Assembly: GCF_014654205.1 (NCBI RefSeq) | Contig: NZ_BNAW01000014.1 | Location: forward strand, 62,001 to 126,000 | DNA length: 64,000 nucleotides | Direction: 5' to 3' | Origin: Amycolatopsis bullii | Lineage (GTDB): Bacteria; Actinomycetota; Actinomycetes; Mycobacteriales; Pseudonocardiaceae | Part shown: positions 53,257 to 64,000 of the stretch, piece by piece | Position numbering within the stretch: position 1 is the first letter of the stretch | Layout: every line of letters begins with the position of its first letter | Program-made: the position numbers and the translations under genes | Notes under the pieces: generated by a model | What the model was told of the DNA's origin: nothing | What the model saw: only the letters and a program-made list of their open reading frames with translations | Databases searched by the model: none

Positions 53257-54489
53257 TCACTGCACCTCGACGATTTCCAGGTGGGGGATCGGGAACACGA
53301 GCTTTCCGCCCCAGGTCCCGATGTGGGAGAGCTGTTCGGTCAGTTCCTCCCGGAGGTTCCACGGGAGGACGAGCACGTAGTCGGGCCGGTCCGCGTCGAT
53401 CCGTTCCGGCGGCAGCACCGGGATGCGCGTGCCGGGGGTGAACCGGCCGTGCTTGTACGGGTTGCGGTCGACCGTGTACTGCAGCAGGTCCGTCCGGATG
53501 CCGCAGTGGTTCAGCAGGGTGTTGCCCTTGCCCGGGGCGCCGTAGCCGACGACGGTCTTGCGATCGTTGCGCGCCTCGATGAGGAACTTCAGCAGGTCCA
53601 GCCGCACGCGGGTGACGCGCTCGGCGAACTCGGTGTACCCGGACAGCTCGTGCAGCCCGGCGGACTTCTCCCGCTCCAGCACGTCGGTCATCCGCTCGCT
53701 GGGCTCGCCCGCCACCTCGGCCGGACGCGCCCAGAGCCGGATCGATCCGCCGTGCGTCGGCAGCAGTTCGACGTCGACCACGGTCAGGCCGCCGGTCGCC
53801 AGGGCCCGGCGCGCGGATTCGACCGTGTAGTACTGGAAGTGCTCGTGGTAGATCGTGTCGTACTGGTTCTTCTCGATCAGCGTGAGCAGGTGCTGCACCT
53901 CGATGGAGACCCAGCCGTCGTCGGCGACGAGCGCCCGCAGGCCCTTGGTGAAGCCGAGGACGTCGGGGATGTGCGCGTAGACGTTGTTCGCGGCGACCAG
54001 GTCGGCCGGCCCGTGCTCCTCGCGCACGCGAAGACCGGTTTCCTCGGAGAGGAAGGCCGTCAGCGTGGGCACGCCGGCGTCACGCGCCGCCTGCCCGACG
54101 TTCACCGAAGGTTCCACGCCCAGACACCGGATCCCGTGCCCGACCACGTGCTTGAGCAGGTACCCGTCGTTGCTCGCCACCTCGACGACGAACGACTTCT
54201 CGCCGAGCCCGAGCCGCTCCACCGCGCCGTCGACGAAGCGCTTCGCGTGCTCGACCCACGACGTCGAGAAGGACGAGAAGTAGGCGTACTCGGTGAAGGT
54301 GTCGTCGGGGTCGATCAGCGGCGGGATCTGGGCGAGCCAGCAGTCGGTGCAGACCTGCAGGTGGAGCGGGAAGGTGGCTTCCGGCTCGTCGAGCTGCTCC
54401 GCCGCCAAAAATCGCTCACACGGGGGAGTCGCGCCGAGGTCGACGACACTGGCCGTGTTTGTCGAACCGCAGAGTCGACATGTGGTCAT
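53257..54489 (-). CDS. TylCIII-type NDP-hexose C-methyltransferase
   Basis: 410 aa. The N-terminal zinc-binding region has CRLCGS and QVCTDCWLAQ; the central SAM-binding domain has FVVEVASNDGYLLKHV and LGVEPSVN. The catalytic segment with His pair is YHEHFQYYT, and the C-terminal domain contains VVGYGAPGKGNTLLNH. Members add a C-methyl group to keto-deoxysugars, giving branched sugars. First gene of the ten-gene right arm, promoter expected in 54490-54687; the upstream region is divergent to the DUF2568 gene. Which carbon is methylated is unknown. Confidence 0.88.
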   Translation of the reverse strand: MTTCRLCGSTNTASVVDLGATPPCERFLAAEQLDEPEATFPLHLQVCTDCWLAQIPPLIDPDDTFTEYAYFSSFSTSWVEHAKRFVDGAVERLGLGEKSFVVEVASNDGYLLKHVVGHGIRCLGVEPSVNVGQAARDAGVPTLTAFLSEETGLRVREEHGPADLVAANNVYAHIPDVLGFTKGLRALVADDGWVSIEVQHLLTLIEKNQYDTIYHEHFQYYTVESARRALATGGLTVVDVELLPTHGGSIRLWARPAEVAGEPSERMTDVLEREKSAGLHELSGYTEFAERVTRVRLDLLKFLIEARNDRKTVVGYGAPGKGNTLLNHCGIRTDLLQYTVDRNPYKHGRFTPGTRIPVLPPERIDADRPDYVLVLPWNLREELTEQLSHIGTWGGKLVFPIPHLEIVEVQ

Positions 54490-54687
54490 CTACCAGGCTC
54501 CTTGGCTCGCGGTCGCGATGTGCACCCAACACGTCGACCGGCGCCGGGAGGTCGTTACAGCGACGCGTGAGCCGCTGGTGGACCGATTCGGAACCGCAAC
54601 CTGAATAGCCTAACTGTGGCCGGAATCACGAACCGTACCCGATCGAACCCGTAACGTCCACAGTGGACGTCCTTCTAGGCTGGCGGG

Positions 54688-55056
54688 ATGACATCGGAGT
54701 CCACACCCCGGCTGAGCGGGTTCACGGGCGTGGTGCTGACGGCCCGGTTCCTCACCGAGCTGATGCTCCTGGGTGGCCTGGCCCTGGCCGGCACCCAGCT
54801 CGGAAGCGGGGTGGCGCTGGCGATCGCCGATGCGGTCCTGCTGCCGGCGGCGGCCGCCGCGCTCTGGGGCCTGTTCCTCGCTCCGCGGGCCCGCCGCCGC
54901 CTCCCGGAACCGGCCCGCTTCCTGCTGGAATTCGCCCTCTTCGCGGTCACCGGCGTGGTGCTCGCGCTGGTGGGCTGGCTGGTCACCGGGATCGTGGTGG
55001 CCGTGGCCGGGATCGGCATCGCGGTGCTGACCCGGGTCGTCGCCAAGGAGGGCTGA
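54688..55056 (+). CDS. DUF2568 (YrdB-like) small membrane protein
   Basis: 122 aa with four hydrophobic helices (about 12-35, 38-58, 71-90, 93-115) and no catalytic motif. It resembles the DUF2568 membrane proteins common in actinomycetes. Function unknown. It is divergent from the right polysaccharide arm and ends in a hairpin. Confidence 0.72.
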   Translation: MTSESTPRLSGFTGVVLTARFLTELMLLGGLALAGTQLGSGVALAIADAVLLPAAAAALWGLFLAPRARRRLPEPARFLLEFALFAVTGVVLALVGWLVTGIVVAVAGIGIAVLTRVVAKEG

Positions 55057-55086
55057 GCCCTCCCCGCCGCCCGGCGGAGAGGGCTC
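55055..55086. terminator. Terminator after the DUF2568 gene
   Basis: GAGCCCTC and GAGGGCTC arms with inner pairing of CGCCG and CGGCG form a nested hairpin overlapping the stop codon. It lies between two convergent genes. Confidence 0.75.
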
Positions 55087-55094
55087 GAAGCCGG

Positions 55095-55967
55095 TCAGAT
55101 CTTCTCGGCCGCCGGGATGACGTCGGTGGCGAACTTCTCGAGGATCGCCGGGCGGTGGACGTGCGGAACCATGCCCAGGGCCACCTGGATGCCCAGGCCG
55201 TTCAGCCGCTCCAGCTCGGCCAGCAGCTCGCCGGACTTCTCACCGTTCTCGCCGATGTCGAGGATGTGGTAGACGGTTTTGGTGATCGAGTCGTAGTCGC
55301 GGCCCTCGTTCTCGCAGTGCTGCCGCAGCACGTCGAGCTTGCGCTCCAGCTCCGGCCCGTTGAAGAGGTTGCACTGGTCGGCGTACTTCGCGACGAGCTT
55401 CAGCGTCTTCTTCTCGCCGCCGCCCCCGATCATGATCGGCGGCCGCGGCTTCGACAGCGCCTGCGGCACGTTGAGCAGCCGGGCGGCGTCGAAGTGCTTG
55501 CTCTTGAACGGCGCATCGCCGTCCGCCCACATCTGCAGCACGTACTGGAGGTTCTCCTCCAGCAGTTCGAACCGCTCGCTCACGGAGGGGAACGGGAAGC
55601 CGAGCCCGCGCGACTCCTCCTCGTTCCAGCCCGCGCCGATGCCGAGGATCGCGCGGCCGCCGGAGAGCACGTCCAGCGTCGTGATGGCCTTGGCCAGCAG
55701 GCCGGGGTGCCGGTAGAGGACGCCGGTGACGACGGTGAGCAGCTTGGCGCGCTCGGTGTGCGCCGCGATGAAGCCGAGGGTCGTGTACGCCTCGAGCATG
55801 TCGTTTTCGGTCGGGCCGACGCCGCCGATCTGGAAGAAGTGGTCCATCACGGCGATGGAGCCGAAGCCGGCCTGGTCGCCGGCGCGGACGACGGCGGCCA
55901 GGTCGGCGCCCAGCGCGGACGCCCCGTTCGGCCAGGTGAAGTCCGGGATCTGCAGTCCGAGTTTCAT
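55095..55967 (-). CDS. LLM-class F420-dependent oxidoreductase
   Basis: 290 aa TIM barrel of the luciferase-like family. LGLQIPDFTWPNG opens, VMDHFFQIGGVG is the first strand region, then RAILGIGAGWNEEE and PPIMIGGGGEKKTLKLVAKYAD. F420 use is inferred from the subfamily; these proteins reduce diverse substrates. Monocistronic, with its ATG preceded by a GGAAGAC stretch. No link to the sugar genes is apparent. Confidence 0.82.
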   Translation of the reverse strand: MKLGLQIPDFTWPNGASALGADLAAVVRAGDQAGFGSIAVMDHFFQIGGVGPTENDMLEAYTTLGFIAAHTERAKLLTVVTGVLYRHPGLLAKAITTLDVLSGGRAILGIGAGWNEEESRGLGFPFPSVSERFELLEENLQYVLQMWADGDAPFKSKHFDAARLLNVPQALSKPRPPIMIGGGGEKKTLKLVAKYADQCNLFNGPELERKLDVLRQHCENEGRDYDSITKTVYHILDIGENGEKSGELLAELERLNGLGIQVALGMVPHVHRPAILEKFATDVIPAAEKI

Positions 55968-56007
55968 GTCTTCCGACCGTATACCTGGAGTGGCCCCAGG
56001 TGCGGGG

Positions 56008-56976
56008 TCAGAAATCCCGGACCAGGAAGATCCGGCCGTGCAGGGGATCGGTGACCCACACCGTGCGTGTGCGCTGGTCGACCGCGACCTCGCCGGGGTT
56101 GACGCCCAGCGACAGCTCGCCGCTCAGCGTGCCCGCCGTGCCGTCGACGCGGGAAAGGCCGTTCTGGCCGCCGTTGGTGTACACCGTGTTCGTGCCCTGG
56201 TGCACGGCCAGCGCGGAGGATTCGCTGCGCAGCAACACGGTCTTGCGCTCGGCGTGCGTCGATGCGTCCACAATGGACATGTGGTGGATGCCGGAGTTCG
56301 CGACGTAAACCGTGCCGCTCGCGTGGTGCACCGCGACGCCGGTCGGGTTGCGCCCGACCTTCACCGAAGCGACGAACTTCCCGCTGTCGATCGAGAACAG
56401 CTCGACCGAGTCGGTGGCGGCGCTCGCGCAGTAAGCCAGCTTGCGCCCGGGGTCGACGCCGATGCCGGCGAACCCCGGCTTCGGGCCCGGCACGAGCGCC
56501 GCCAGGGTGCAGCTCACGCCGTCGAGCACGGCGAGCGTCCCGGTGGTCCCGCTGGCCGCGTAGACGCGGTTGGCCTCCTCGTCGACCGCGAGCGCCGAGG
56601 CGCCGGCCCCCGCACCGATCACGCTCACCAGGTCGTGCGTGCGGCTGTCCAGCGCCACCACGGTGCCCGCCGGCGGGTTCGCGACGTAGATTCGGCCGGC
56701 CTCCGGATCGACCGCCACGTCGCCGGGCGCGCCGCCGACGTCGATCACGTCGACGACCGCCACGCGGCGGGGATCCACCGCGGAGACCGTCCCGGCCTGG
56801 GCGTCGGTGATGTACCCGAGGCCGGTGACCGGGTTCACCGCGACGCCGGCCGGCGCCCCGCCGACGTCGAGCGACCGGACGTCCGCCGCGCGTGCCGTCG
56901 CGGGAAGGGCGAGCGCGCCGAAACCCGCGGTGACCAGGGCGAACAGGGTCCGCCGGGGTAGCCGTGCACCGCCCAT
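56008..56976 (-). CDS. Secreted YVTN-type beta-propeller protein
   Basis: 322 aa. [23 protein letters not shown] is a signal, with a twin-Arg pair but no full Tat consensus. Seven-bladed propeller repeats recur every about 42 residues, each with a [12 protein letters not shown] or [16 protein letters not shown] segment. The end overlaps nothing; 40 bases separate it from the LLM gene. Probably binds surface or redox components; function unknown. Confidence 0.8.
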   Translation of the reverse strand: MGGARLPRRTLFALVTAGFGALALPATARAADVRSLDVGGAPAGVAVNPVTGLGYITDAQAGTVSAVDPRRVAVVDVIDVGGAPGDVAVDPEAGRIYVANPPAGTVVALDSRTHDLVSVIGAGAGASALAVDEEANRVYAASGTTGTLAVLDGVSCTLAALVPGPKPGFAGIGVDPGRKLAYCASAATDSVELFSIDSGKFVASVKVGRNPTGVAVHHASGTVYVANSGIHHMSIVDASTHAERKTVLLRSESSALAVHQGTNTVYTNGGQNGLSRVDGTAGTLSGELSLGVNPGEVAVDQRTRTVWVTDPLHGRIFLVRDF

Positions 56977-57109
56977 CGGCGCCTCCGCTCCTGATCAACT
57001 CCCGCCCGAGCGTAACCCGCGCCATCGCCACGTGAAGGAACTTCGCGTCCCCCGATCGCGTTGTTTCGACTGGGTAATCCACTTCCAGAGTGGACGGAGG
57101 CGAGCGCGC

Positions 57110-57961
57110 GTGCACGGGCACCAGAACGGACTCAAGACGGCATTGCTGCTCGGCCTGCTGTCGGCGATCATCGTCGCGCTCAGCGGGCTCTTCGGCCGCG
57201 GCGCGCTGGTGATCGGCCTGCTCGTCGCGCTCGGGATGAACGCGTTCGCCTACTTCAACTCCGACAAGCTGGCCCTGCGCGCGATGCGGGCGCGGCCGGT
57301 TTCGGAGGTCGAGCAGCCCGCGATGTACCGGATCGTCCGCGAGCTCGCGCAGGTCGCCCGGCAGCCGATGCCGCAGCTCTACATCAGCCCCACGGTCGCG
57401 CCCAACGCGTTCGCGACCGGCCGCAACCCCCGGCACGCGGCCGTGTGCTGCACCACCGGCATCCTCGACCTGCTCGACGAGCGCGAGCTGCGGGCCGTGC
57501 TCGGCCACGAGCTGTCGCACGTCTACAACCGCGACATCCTGATCTCCTGCGTGGCGGGCGCGCTGGCCAGCCTGATCAGCGTGCTCGCGAACATCGCGCT
57601 GTTCTTCGGCGGCAACAACCGCGACGGGAATCCCCTGCTCAGCCTGCTGCTGATCTTCGTCGGGCCGATCGCGGCGGCCATCATCCGGATGGGGGTCAGC
57701 CGCTCGCGGGAGTATCAGGCGGACGCGTCCGGCGCCGAACTGACCGGCGACCCGCTGGGCCTGGCCTCGGCGCTGCGGAAGCTGGACGCCGGGACGCGGG
57801 CGCGGCCGCTGGTCGCCGAGCCGCAGCTGGTGTCGCAGTCGCACCTGATGATCGCGAACCCGTTCCGCCCCGGCGAGGGCCTGAGCAAGCTGTTCTCGAC
57901 CCACCCGCCGATCGCCGACCGCATCGCCCGGCTCGAAGAGATGGCCCGCCGACCGTTCTAG
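57110..57961 (+). CDS. htpX: HtpX-type membrane zinc metalloprotease
   Basis: 283 aa from GTG, GGAGG nine bases upstream. M48 family: the zinc site is HELSH at 133-137 (His133, Glu134, His137), with a third ligand Glu in [10 protein letters not shown]. Membrane helices are at about 10-45 and 150-195. HtpX cleaves misfolded membrane proteins under stress. The stop overlaps the stop of the convergent rmlA by four bases (CTAG). Confidence 0.9.
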   Translation: MHGHQNGLKTALLLGLLSAIIVALSGLFGRGALVIGLLVALGMNAFAYFNSDKLALRAMRARPVSEVEQPAMYRIVRELAQVARQPMPQLYISPTVAPNAFATGRNPRHAAVCCTTGILDLLDERELRAVLGHELSHVYNRDILISCVAGALASLISVLANIALFFGGNNRDGNPLLSLLLIFVGPIAAAIIRMGVSRSREYQADASGAELTGDPLGLASALRKLDAGTRARPLVAEPQLVSQSHLMIANPFRPGEGLSKLFSTHPPIADRIARLEEMARRPF

Positions 57962-58839
57962 GCCGACGCCCCCGCCGCCACGGCGACGGCCTTCACGTAG
58001 TCGCCGTAACCGGACTTCGCGAGCTTTTCGCCCAGCGCGTAGCACTCGTAGGCGGTGATGAAGCCCATCCGCAGCGCGATTTCCTCGAGGCAGGCGATCC
58101 GCACGCCGGTGCGGTGTTCCAGCACCTGCACGAACTGGCCGGCTTCCAGCAGCGAGTCGTGCGTGCCGGTGTCGAGCCAGGCGAACCCGCGGCTGAGCTC
58201 GACCAGCGTGGCGCGGTCCTGGCGCACGTACGTGAGGTTGACGTCGGTGATCTCGAGCTCACCGCGCGCCGACGGCTTCAGCCCGGCCGCGATGTCGACG
58301 ACCTGGTTGTCGTAGAAGTACAGGCCGGTGATCGCCTTGTTGGAGCGCGGCTTCAGCGGCTTTTCCTCGATGGTGATCAGCTTGCCGGTCTCGTCGACCT
58401 CGCCGACGCCGTAGCGCTGGGGGTCCTTGACCGGGTAGCCGAACAGGACGCAGCCATCGAGTTCGCGCACGGCCTGCTGCAGGCGGCCGGAGAAGCCCTG
58501 GCCGTAGAAGATGTTGTCGCCTAGGACGAGCGCCACGTCGTCGTCGCCGATGAAATCCGCGCCGATCACGAAGGCCTCGGCCAGCCCGTTCGGGCTCGGC
58601 TGCTCGGCGTAGGAGAACGAGACGCCGAACTGGTCGCCGTTGCCCAGCAGCCTGCGGAACATCGGCAGGTCGGTGGGGGTGGAGATGACTAGGATCTCGC
58701 GGATCCCGGCCAGCATCAGCACCGAGATCGGGTAGTAGACCATCGGCTTGTCGTAGACCGGCAGCAGCTGCTTGGACACCGCCTGGGTGATCGGGTGCAG
58801 GCGTGTCCCGCTGCCTCCGGCCAGCACGATGCCCTTCAT
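57958..58839 (-). CDS. rmlA: Glucose-1-phosphate thymidylyltransferase
   Basis: 293 aa. [19 protein letters not shown] is the signature loop with the catalytic Arg/Lys, then [29 protein letters not shown] and [10 protein letters not shown]. It makes dTDP-glucose, the precursor of dTDP-rhamnose and other deoxysugars. The other rml genes are not next to it; the RmlC-like protein is 12 kb away. Convergent and overlapping with htpX at the stop codons. It may supply both cell-wall rhamnose and the surface polymer. Confidence 0.92.
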   Translation of the reverse strand: MKGIVLAGGSGTRLHPITQAVSKQLLPVYDKPMVYYPISVLMLAGIREILVISTPTDLPMFRRLLGNGDQFGVSFSYAEQPSPNGLAEAFVIGADFIGDDDVALVLGDNIFYGQGFSGRLQQAVRELDGCVLFGYPVKDPQRYGVGEVDETGKLITIEEKPLKPRSNKAITGLYFYDNQVVDIAAGLKPSARGELEITDVNLTYVRQDRATLVELSRGFAWLDTGTHDSLLEAGQFVQVLEHRTGVRIACLEEIALRMGFITAYECYALGEKLAKSGYGDYVKAVAVAAGASA

Positions 58840-58894
58840 GGACGGCCTCCCTTTCGGCGTTGCTGAGACCTCCCCACCCTACGGGCCGCCGCTA

Positions 58895-59030
58895 GGGCCT
58901 GTATCGAAGTAGTCTCCGGCGGCTTGAGCTGGAGTTGACCGTGCTGGGCGTGTCGGCGGCCGAGATAGGTGAGCCACTATCCACATCGCAGCCATCGACG
59001 AATGGCTCTGACCGACTTCGATACAGGCCC
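58895..59030. mobile_element. 136-bp MITE-like element with 16-bp terminal inverted repeats
   Basis: GGGCCTGTATCGAAGT at 58895-58910 and its perfect complement at 59015-59030 bound the element. Both outer sides carry TA (58893-58894 and 59031-59032), consistent with a 2-bp target duplication. There is no room for a transposase gene. TA duplication and GGGCC ends suggest mobilisation by an IS5 (IS427-group) or IS630-type transposase, from memory. The right end sits in the TAG stop of the sialidase-like gene without destroying it. Confidence 0.75.
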
Positions 59031-60157
59031 TAGAAGGCCGGTCCCTTGCCGAAGTAGGCCTTGCAGCCGGCGTTGTTCTCGGTCGCGATCTCCAGCACGT
59101 TCCGGCCGTCGTCCACCGGCAGCAGGGTCGAGGAGTAGTTGGGGCACCAGTTGTTCCAGATGCCGCTGATGTGCACCGGGGCCGGCAGTTCGTACCAGTG
59201 GCCGCTGCCGAAGTCGTCGTTCGCCAGCAGGACCTGGCCGTTCTGCGGCTGCGGCACGCCCTTCGCGTCGGTGTAGATCTGCCCGACCATGACGATCCGC
59301 ACCCCGTTCGGGCCGCCGGGGAACAGCGTGATCGTCTGCGCGTGCTGGAAGTAGTTGCCGTTGGCGGTGTCGACGCGGGTGCCGGGGTCACCGGGGTCGC
59401 CCCAGTTGGCGCCGTCGTCGGAGATCTTGAAGTACGGGTCGCAGTAGCGGTCGCGGAAGTTGCAGATCTCGTAGGCGAAGTAGTAGCGGCCGTCGGGCAG
59501 CCGGCGGATGATCGGCATGCCCGGCCGGACGCGGTCCGGCGGGATCGCCACGGTGAGCTGCTTGGTGCCCCAGTTCACGCCGTCGGTCGAGGCGACCCGG
59601 TTGAGCACCTGCGCGTACTTCGGCGCCTGCGTCTCGTCGGCGAAGTGGAGCCAGAGCGTGCCGCCGGCGTCGACGGTGAACTCGGGCTCCCAGATGCCGT
59701 CGATGTTGTGCGACCGGGCGGCCTCGGACAGGAAGCTCCACGAGCGGCCGCCGTCCTTGCTGGCCCAGACGCGGATCCCGATGCGGCGCAGCGGCCCGGC
59801 GTCCTGCCGGTAGGAGGCGGCCCACAGCAGCGTGCCGGCGCGGAGCCTGCCGACGCGCACCGGCAGTTCGTAGACGGTGCCGCAGCACATGCCGGACCGG
59901 CCCTCGGGGTCGCGGATCGCGCCGATTTCGTGGAACGACTCGCCTTCGTCGGTGCTCTCCAGGACGGGTGTGAACTTGCCGTCGGCGTCTTCGCTGGTCA
60001 GGGTGGCGATGATGCGCCCGCGGCCGTGCTCCAGCCGGATCAAGCGCGCGTACGCGCCGAAGCCGGGGACGAGCTGCTTGCGCTCGGCCGCGCTCGCCGG
60101 GGTCAGCAGCGAGGCGACGGCGGCGAGCGTCAGCACGAAGGCCAGCGAACGGCGCAA
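59030..60157 (-). CDS. Secreted sialidase-like BNR-repeat protein
   Basis: 375 aa from TTG 60157, chosen because GGAGGGGG lies just before it and it begins a clean signal peptide (RRSLAFVLTLAAVASLL, cleavage after PASA). GTG 60172 is an alternative. The mature protein is a six-bladed propeller with Asp-box-like motifs (STDEGESFHE, SKDGGRSWSF, SDDGANWGD). Enzyme activity as a sialidase is unproven, because the Arg triad was not traced. Its TAG stop uses the TA target and the first G of the MITE. Confidence 0.78.
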   Translation of the reverse strand: MRRSLAFVLTLAAVASLLTPASAAERKQLVPGFGAYARLIRLEHGRGRIIATLTSEDADGKFTPVLESTDEGESFHEIGAIRDPEGRSGMCCGTVYELPVRVGRLRAGTLLWAASYRQDAGPLRRIGIRVWASKDGGRSWSFLSEAARSHNIDGIWEPEFTVDAGGTLWLHFADETQAPKYAQVLNRVASTDGVNWGTKQLTVAIPPDRVRPGMPIIRRLPDGRYYFAYEICNFRDRYCDPYFKISDDGANWGDPGDPGTRVDTANGNYFQHAQTITLFPGGPNGVRIVMVGQIYTDAKGVPQPQNGQVLLANDDFGSGHWYELPAPVHISGIWNNWCPNYSSTLLPVDDGRNVLEIATENNAGCKAYFGKGPAF

Positions 60158-60299
60158 CTCGACCCCCTCCACGCGGTGTCCGCGCGATTACAGCACGACC
60201 GGGCGACGGTCACCGGGCGCATTCACGCGTTCGGGTAACGCTCTCGCTGCCGGAGCCGAAAGATCACCGGAGGGGCCGCGGTGGTCCCGAGGGGGAAAG

Positions 60300-60974
60300 A
60301 TGAAGATCCGGCTGGGCGGCGCGCTGCTGCTCCTGGTCCTGGCATCGGCGTGCGCGCCGTCGAGCGGCTACGGCGAGATCGTCGCGGAGCCGACCTACGA
60401 GCCCGCCCTGCCGACGCCCACGTCGACCGCGCCGCCGGTGCCGCGCGAGGTGCCGACGGAGACGCACTCGGGCTCGGAAAGCGGCGAGTTCCAGACCACG
60501 TGGCCGGCGGACCAGGTGGGCTTCTTCACGTTCGACTGCCCCAAGTGCACGGCCAACGTGATCGTCGACACCGACGGCGGCGACCACAGCCTCGTCAACG
60601 CCATCGGCGCCTACAAGGGCACGAAGTGGATGAACACGCAGCCGGACCGCCCGGTGAAGCGGGTGACGGTCCACGCGAACGCCCCCTGGACGGCGACGAT
60701 CTCGGACCACCGGAGCCTCCCGATGGCGGAGAGCGGCAAGGACACGGCCGGCAAGGGCGAAGCGGTGCTGAAGCTCCCGGCGGGCGTGAGCCGCATCAAG
60801 TTCACGGCGAAAACCCGCGGCAACATCGGCCTCTGGGTGATGGCGACGTCCATCATCGACCGCGACCTGATCCTCAACCAGATCGGCGACGTGCAGGTCG
60901 AGCGGGACGTCGAGGGTCCGGCGTACCTGCAGGTCGTGGGTTACGAGGCCGGCTGGACGGTGACGCCGTCCTGA
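60300..60974 (+). CDS. Lipoprotein of unknown function
   Basis: 224 aa. GAGGGGGAAAG precedes the ATG. Lipobox LASAC (Cys about residue 18) follows a signal; then a Pro/Thr linker (about 30-65). The mature domain starts around FQTTWPADQVGFFTFDCPKC and has a Cys pair CPKC. The beta-rich rest is unfamiliar. Monocistronic, ending in a hairpin. Confidence 0.68.
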   Translation: MKIRLGGALLLLVLASACAPSSGYGEIVAEPTYEPALPTPTSTAPPVPREVPTETHSGSESGEFQTTWPADQVGFFTFDCPKCTANVIVDTDGGDHSLVNAIGAYKGTKWMNTQPDRPVKRVTVHANAPWTATISDHRSLPMAESGKDTAGKGEAVLKLPAGVSRIKFTAKTRGNIGLWVMATSIIDRDLILNQIGDVQVERDVEGPAYLQVVGYEAGWTVTPS

Positions 60975-61001
60975 GCGGGCACCCGGCGACCGGGTGCCCG
61001 C
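60975..61001. terminator. Hairpin terminator between lipoprotein and YajQ-type genes
   Basis: Perfect 12-bp arms GCGGGCACCCGG and CCGGGTGCCCGC with a 3-base loop, directly after the lipoprotein stop and eight bases from the convergent gene's stop. Works for both strands. Confidence 0.85.
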
Positions 61002-61008
61002 GGCGGCG

Positions 61009-61500
61009 TCACCGGTAGTTGGTGAACTGCAGCGCGATCTCGAAGTCCTTGCCCTTCAGCAGGGCGATGACCTCCTGCAGCTGGTCCTTCTTCTTGCCCG
61101 ACACCCGCAGCTGGTCGCCCTGGATCTGGGCTTGGACGCCCTTGGGGCCTTCGTCGCGGATGAACTTGGCGATCTGCTTCGCCTTGTCCGACGCGATGCC
61201 CTGCAGGATCTTGCCGGAGATCTTGTAGATCTTGCCCGACAGCGCCGGCTCGCCGGCTTCGAAGGCCTTCAGCGAGATGTTGCGCTTGATCAGCTTCTCC
61301 TTGAACACCTCGACCGCGGCCAGCGCGCGCTCCTCGGTCTCGGACTCGATCGTGAGCGCCTCCTCGCCGGCCCAGTTGATCGTCGTGCCGGTGCCGCGGA
61401 AGTCGAACCGCGTGCCCAGCTCCTTGCTCGCCTGGTTGAGCGCGTTGTCCACCTCCTGGCGGTCGACCTTGCTCACGACGTCGAAAGAGGGATCCGCCAC
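61009..61500 (-). CDS. YajQ-family cyclic-di-GMP/nucleotide-binding protein
   Basis: 163 aa from GTG. Two ferredoxin-like halves: [20 protein letters not shown] at the start and [28 protein letters not shown] near the end, with the family FTNYR tail. Homologues bind RNA, nucleotides or cyclic di-GMP in different bacteria. Its role in actinomycetes is unknown. Upstream of it the tRNA promoter runs the other way. Confidence 0.88.
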   Translation of the reverse strand: MADPSFDVVSKVDRQEVDNALNQASKELGTRFDFRGTGTTINWAGEEALTIESETEERALAAVEVFKEKLIKRNISLKAFEAGEPALSGKIYKISGKILQGIASDKAKQIAKFIRDEGPKGVQAQIQGDQLRVSGKKKDQLQEVIALLKGKDFEIALQFTNYR

Positions 61501-61572
61501 GTGTCCTCACACCTCGTACTCGCTTGTCAGGGGCCACCCAGCCTAGCCCCTGTCACCCGACGGGTATCCCGG

Positions 61573-61603
61573 TTGACCCCTGCTCGGGGGCGTTGGGTAA
61601 GCT
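61573..61603 (+). promoter_or_regulatory. Promoter candidate for tRNA-Tyr
   Basis: TTGACC at 61573-61578 and TAAGCT at 61598-61603, spaced 19 bases, about 27 bases before the tRNA gene. TA(N3)T -10 boxes are common for housekeeping promoters of actinomycetes. Confidence 0.55.
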
Positions 61604-61629
61604 TCTGTCCGGCCGGTGAGACCGGCCTG

Positions 61630-61712
61630 GGCGGGTTACCCGAGTGGCCAAAGGGGACTGGCTGTAAACCAGTTGGCTTACGCCTACGGGGGTTCGAATC
61701 CCTCACCCGCCA
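61630..61712 (+). tRNA. tRNA-Tyr (anticodon GTA)
   Basis: 83 bases. Acceptor arms GGCGGGT and ACCCGCC pair fully, and A is the discriminator. The anticodon stem is ACTGG/CCAGT with loop CTGTAAA, anticodon GTA at 61664-61666. There is a long variable arm, as in class II tRNA-Tyr of bacteria, and the T-loop is GGTTCGAATCC. CCA is not encoded. Confidence 0.95.
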
Positions 61713-61717
61713 CCCGA

Positions 61718-61754
61718 CGAAAAAGGGCTCCGTGAACCACGGAGCCCTTTTTCG
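61718..61754. terminator. Terminator after tRNA-Tyr
   Basis: Perfect 17-bp arms (CGAAAAAGGGCTCCGTG and complement), 3-base loop AAC, with A5/T5 ends that supply a U-tract in both directions. It lies six bases after the tRNA and can also serve the convergent lon gene. Confidence 0.93.
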
Positions 61755-61810
61755 CGTGAACGGCCGGTTTCCCTTGCGGGAGAGGGAAACGGCCGCGGCG
61801 GCGCTCGGGG

Positions 61811-64000
<2,190 letters not shown>

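Overview
The window is chromosomal DNA from a high-GC actinomycete, most likely a member of the Pseudonocardiaceae and probably Amycolatopsis or a close relative. This is inferred from gene content: very high third-position GC, an EspG/PPE/DUF3558 ESX-type cassette, a mycothiol-type DinB enzyme, an F420-type luciferase-like oxidoreductase, a fused KorA, and a nuo operon encoding the NuoG N7 cluster. No species assignment was tested.

Layout. 1-10978 (+): the 3' end of nuoF and then nuoG-nuoN of respiratory complex I, almost every junction overlapping by 1-14 bases. 11010-13988 (-): a four-gene ESX-associated cassette (WXG-like, DUF3558 lipoprotein, PPE-like, EspG-like) with no ESX machinery beside it. 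14157-17329: a secreted protein, a long-chain polyprenyl diphosphate synthase and a membrane-anchored 'sunset'-type protein. 17447-20433 (-): korAB. 20691-24541: enoyl-CoA hydratase, an Lrp/AsnC regulator divergent from a dimethylargininase-like gene, a NodB-type deacetylase and a GH75 chitosanase preceded by a palindromic operator candidate.

24736-54489 is the centre of the window: about 30 kb of surface polysaccharide genes in two arms that face each other. The left arm (+, 24736-41592) has an AlgD-type nucleotide-sugar dehydrogenase (436 aa, catalytic Cys268), two GT4 glycosyltransferases, two Wzz-like proteins with degenerate kinase-like domains, an AsnB-type amidotransferase, a two-domain oxidoreductase, a heparinase/alginate-lyase-like protein, a beta-helix lipoprotein, an O-antigen-ligase/Wzy-like protein and a PAP2 phosphatase. 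The right arm (-, 54489-44178) is a ten-gene, almost gapless operon for a modified NDP-sugar: C-methyltransferase, glucose-1-phosphate cytidylyltransferase, PIG-L deacetylase, SDR, M28/DUF4910 protein, flippase, GT2, polysaccharide pyruvyltransferase, an RmlC-like protein and a GSAM-like aminotransferase. A second beta-helix protein, clearly a paralogue of the first, sits just downstream of the right arm, so the two copies lie near the point where the arms meet. My reading is one exported, uronate-containing heteropolysaccharide with polymerisation, chain-length control, periplasmic tailoring and modified side sugars; the chemistry is inferred.

54688-64000: a DUF2568 membrane protein, an F420-type oxidoreductase, a beta-propeller protein, HtpX, RmlA, a 136-bp MITE-like element inserted at the stop codon of a sialidase-like gene, a lipoprotein, a YajQ-family protein, tRNA-Tyr(GTA) and the 3' part of lon. 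Several strong hairpin terminators separate these units.
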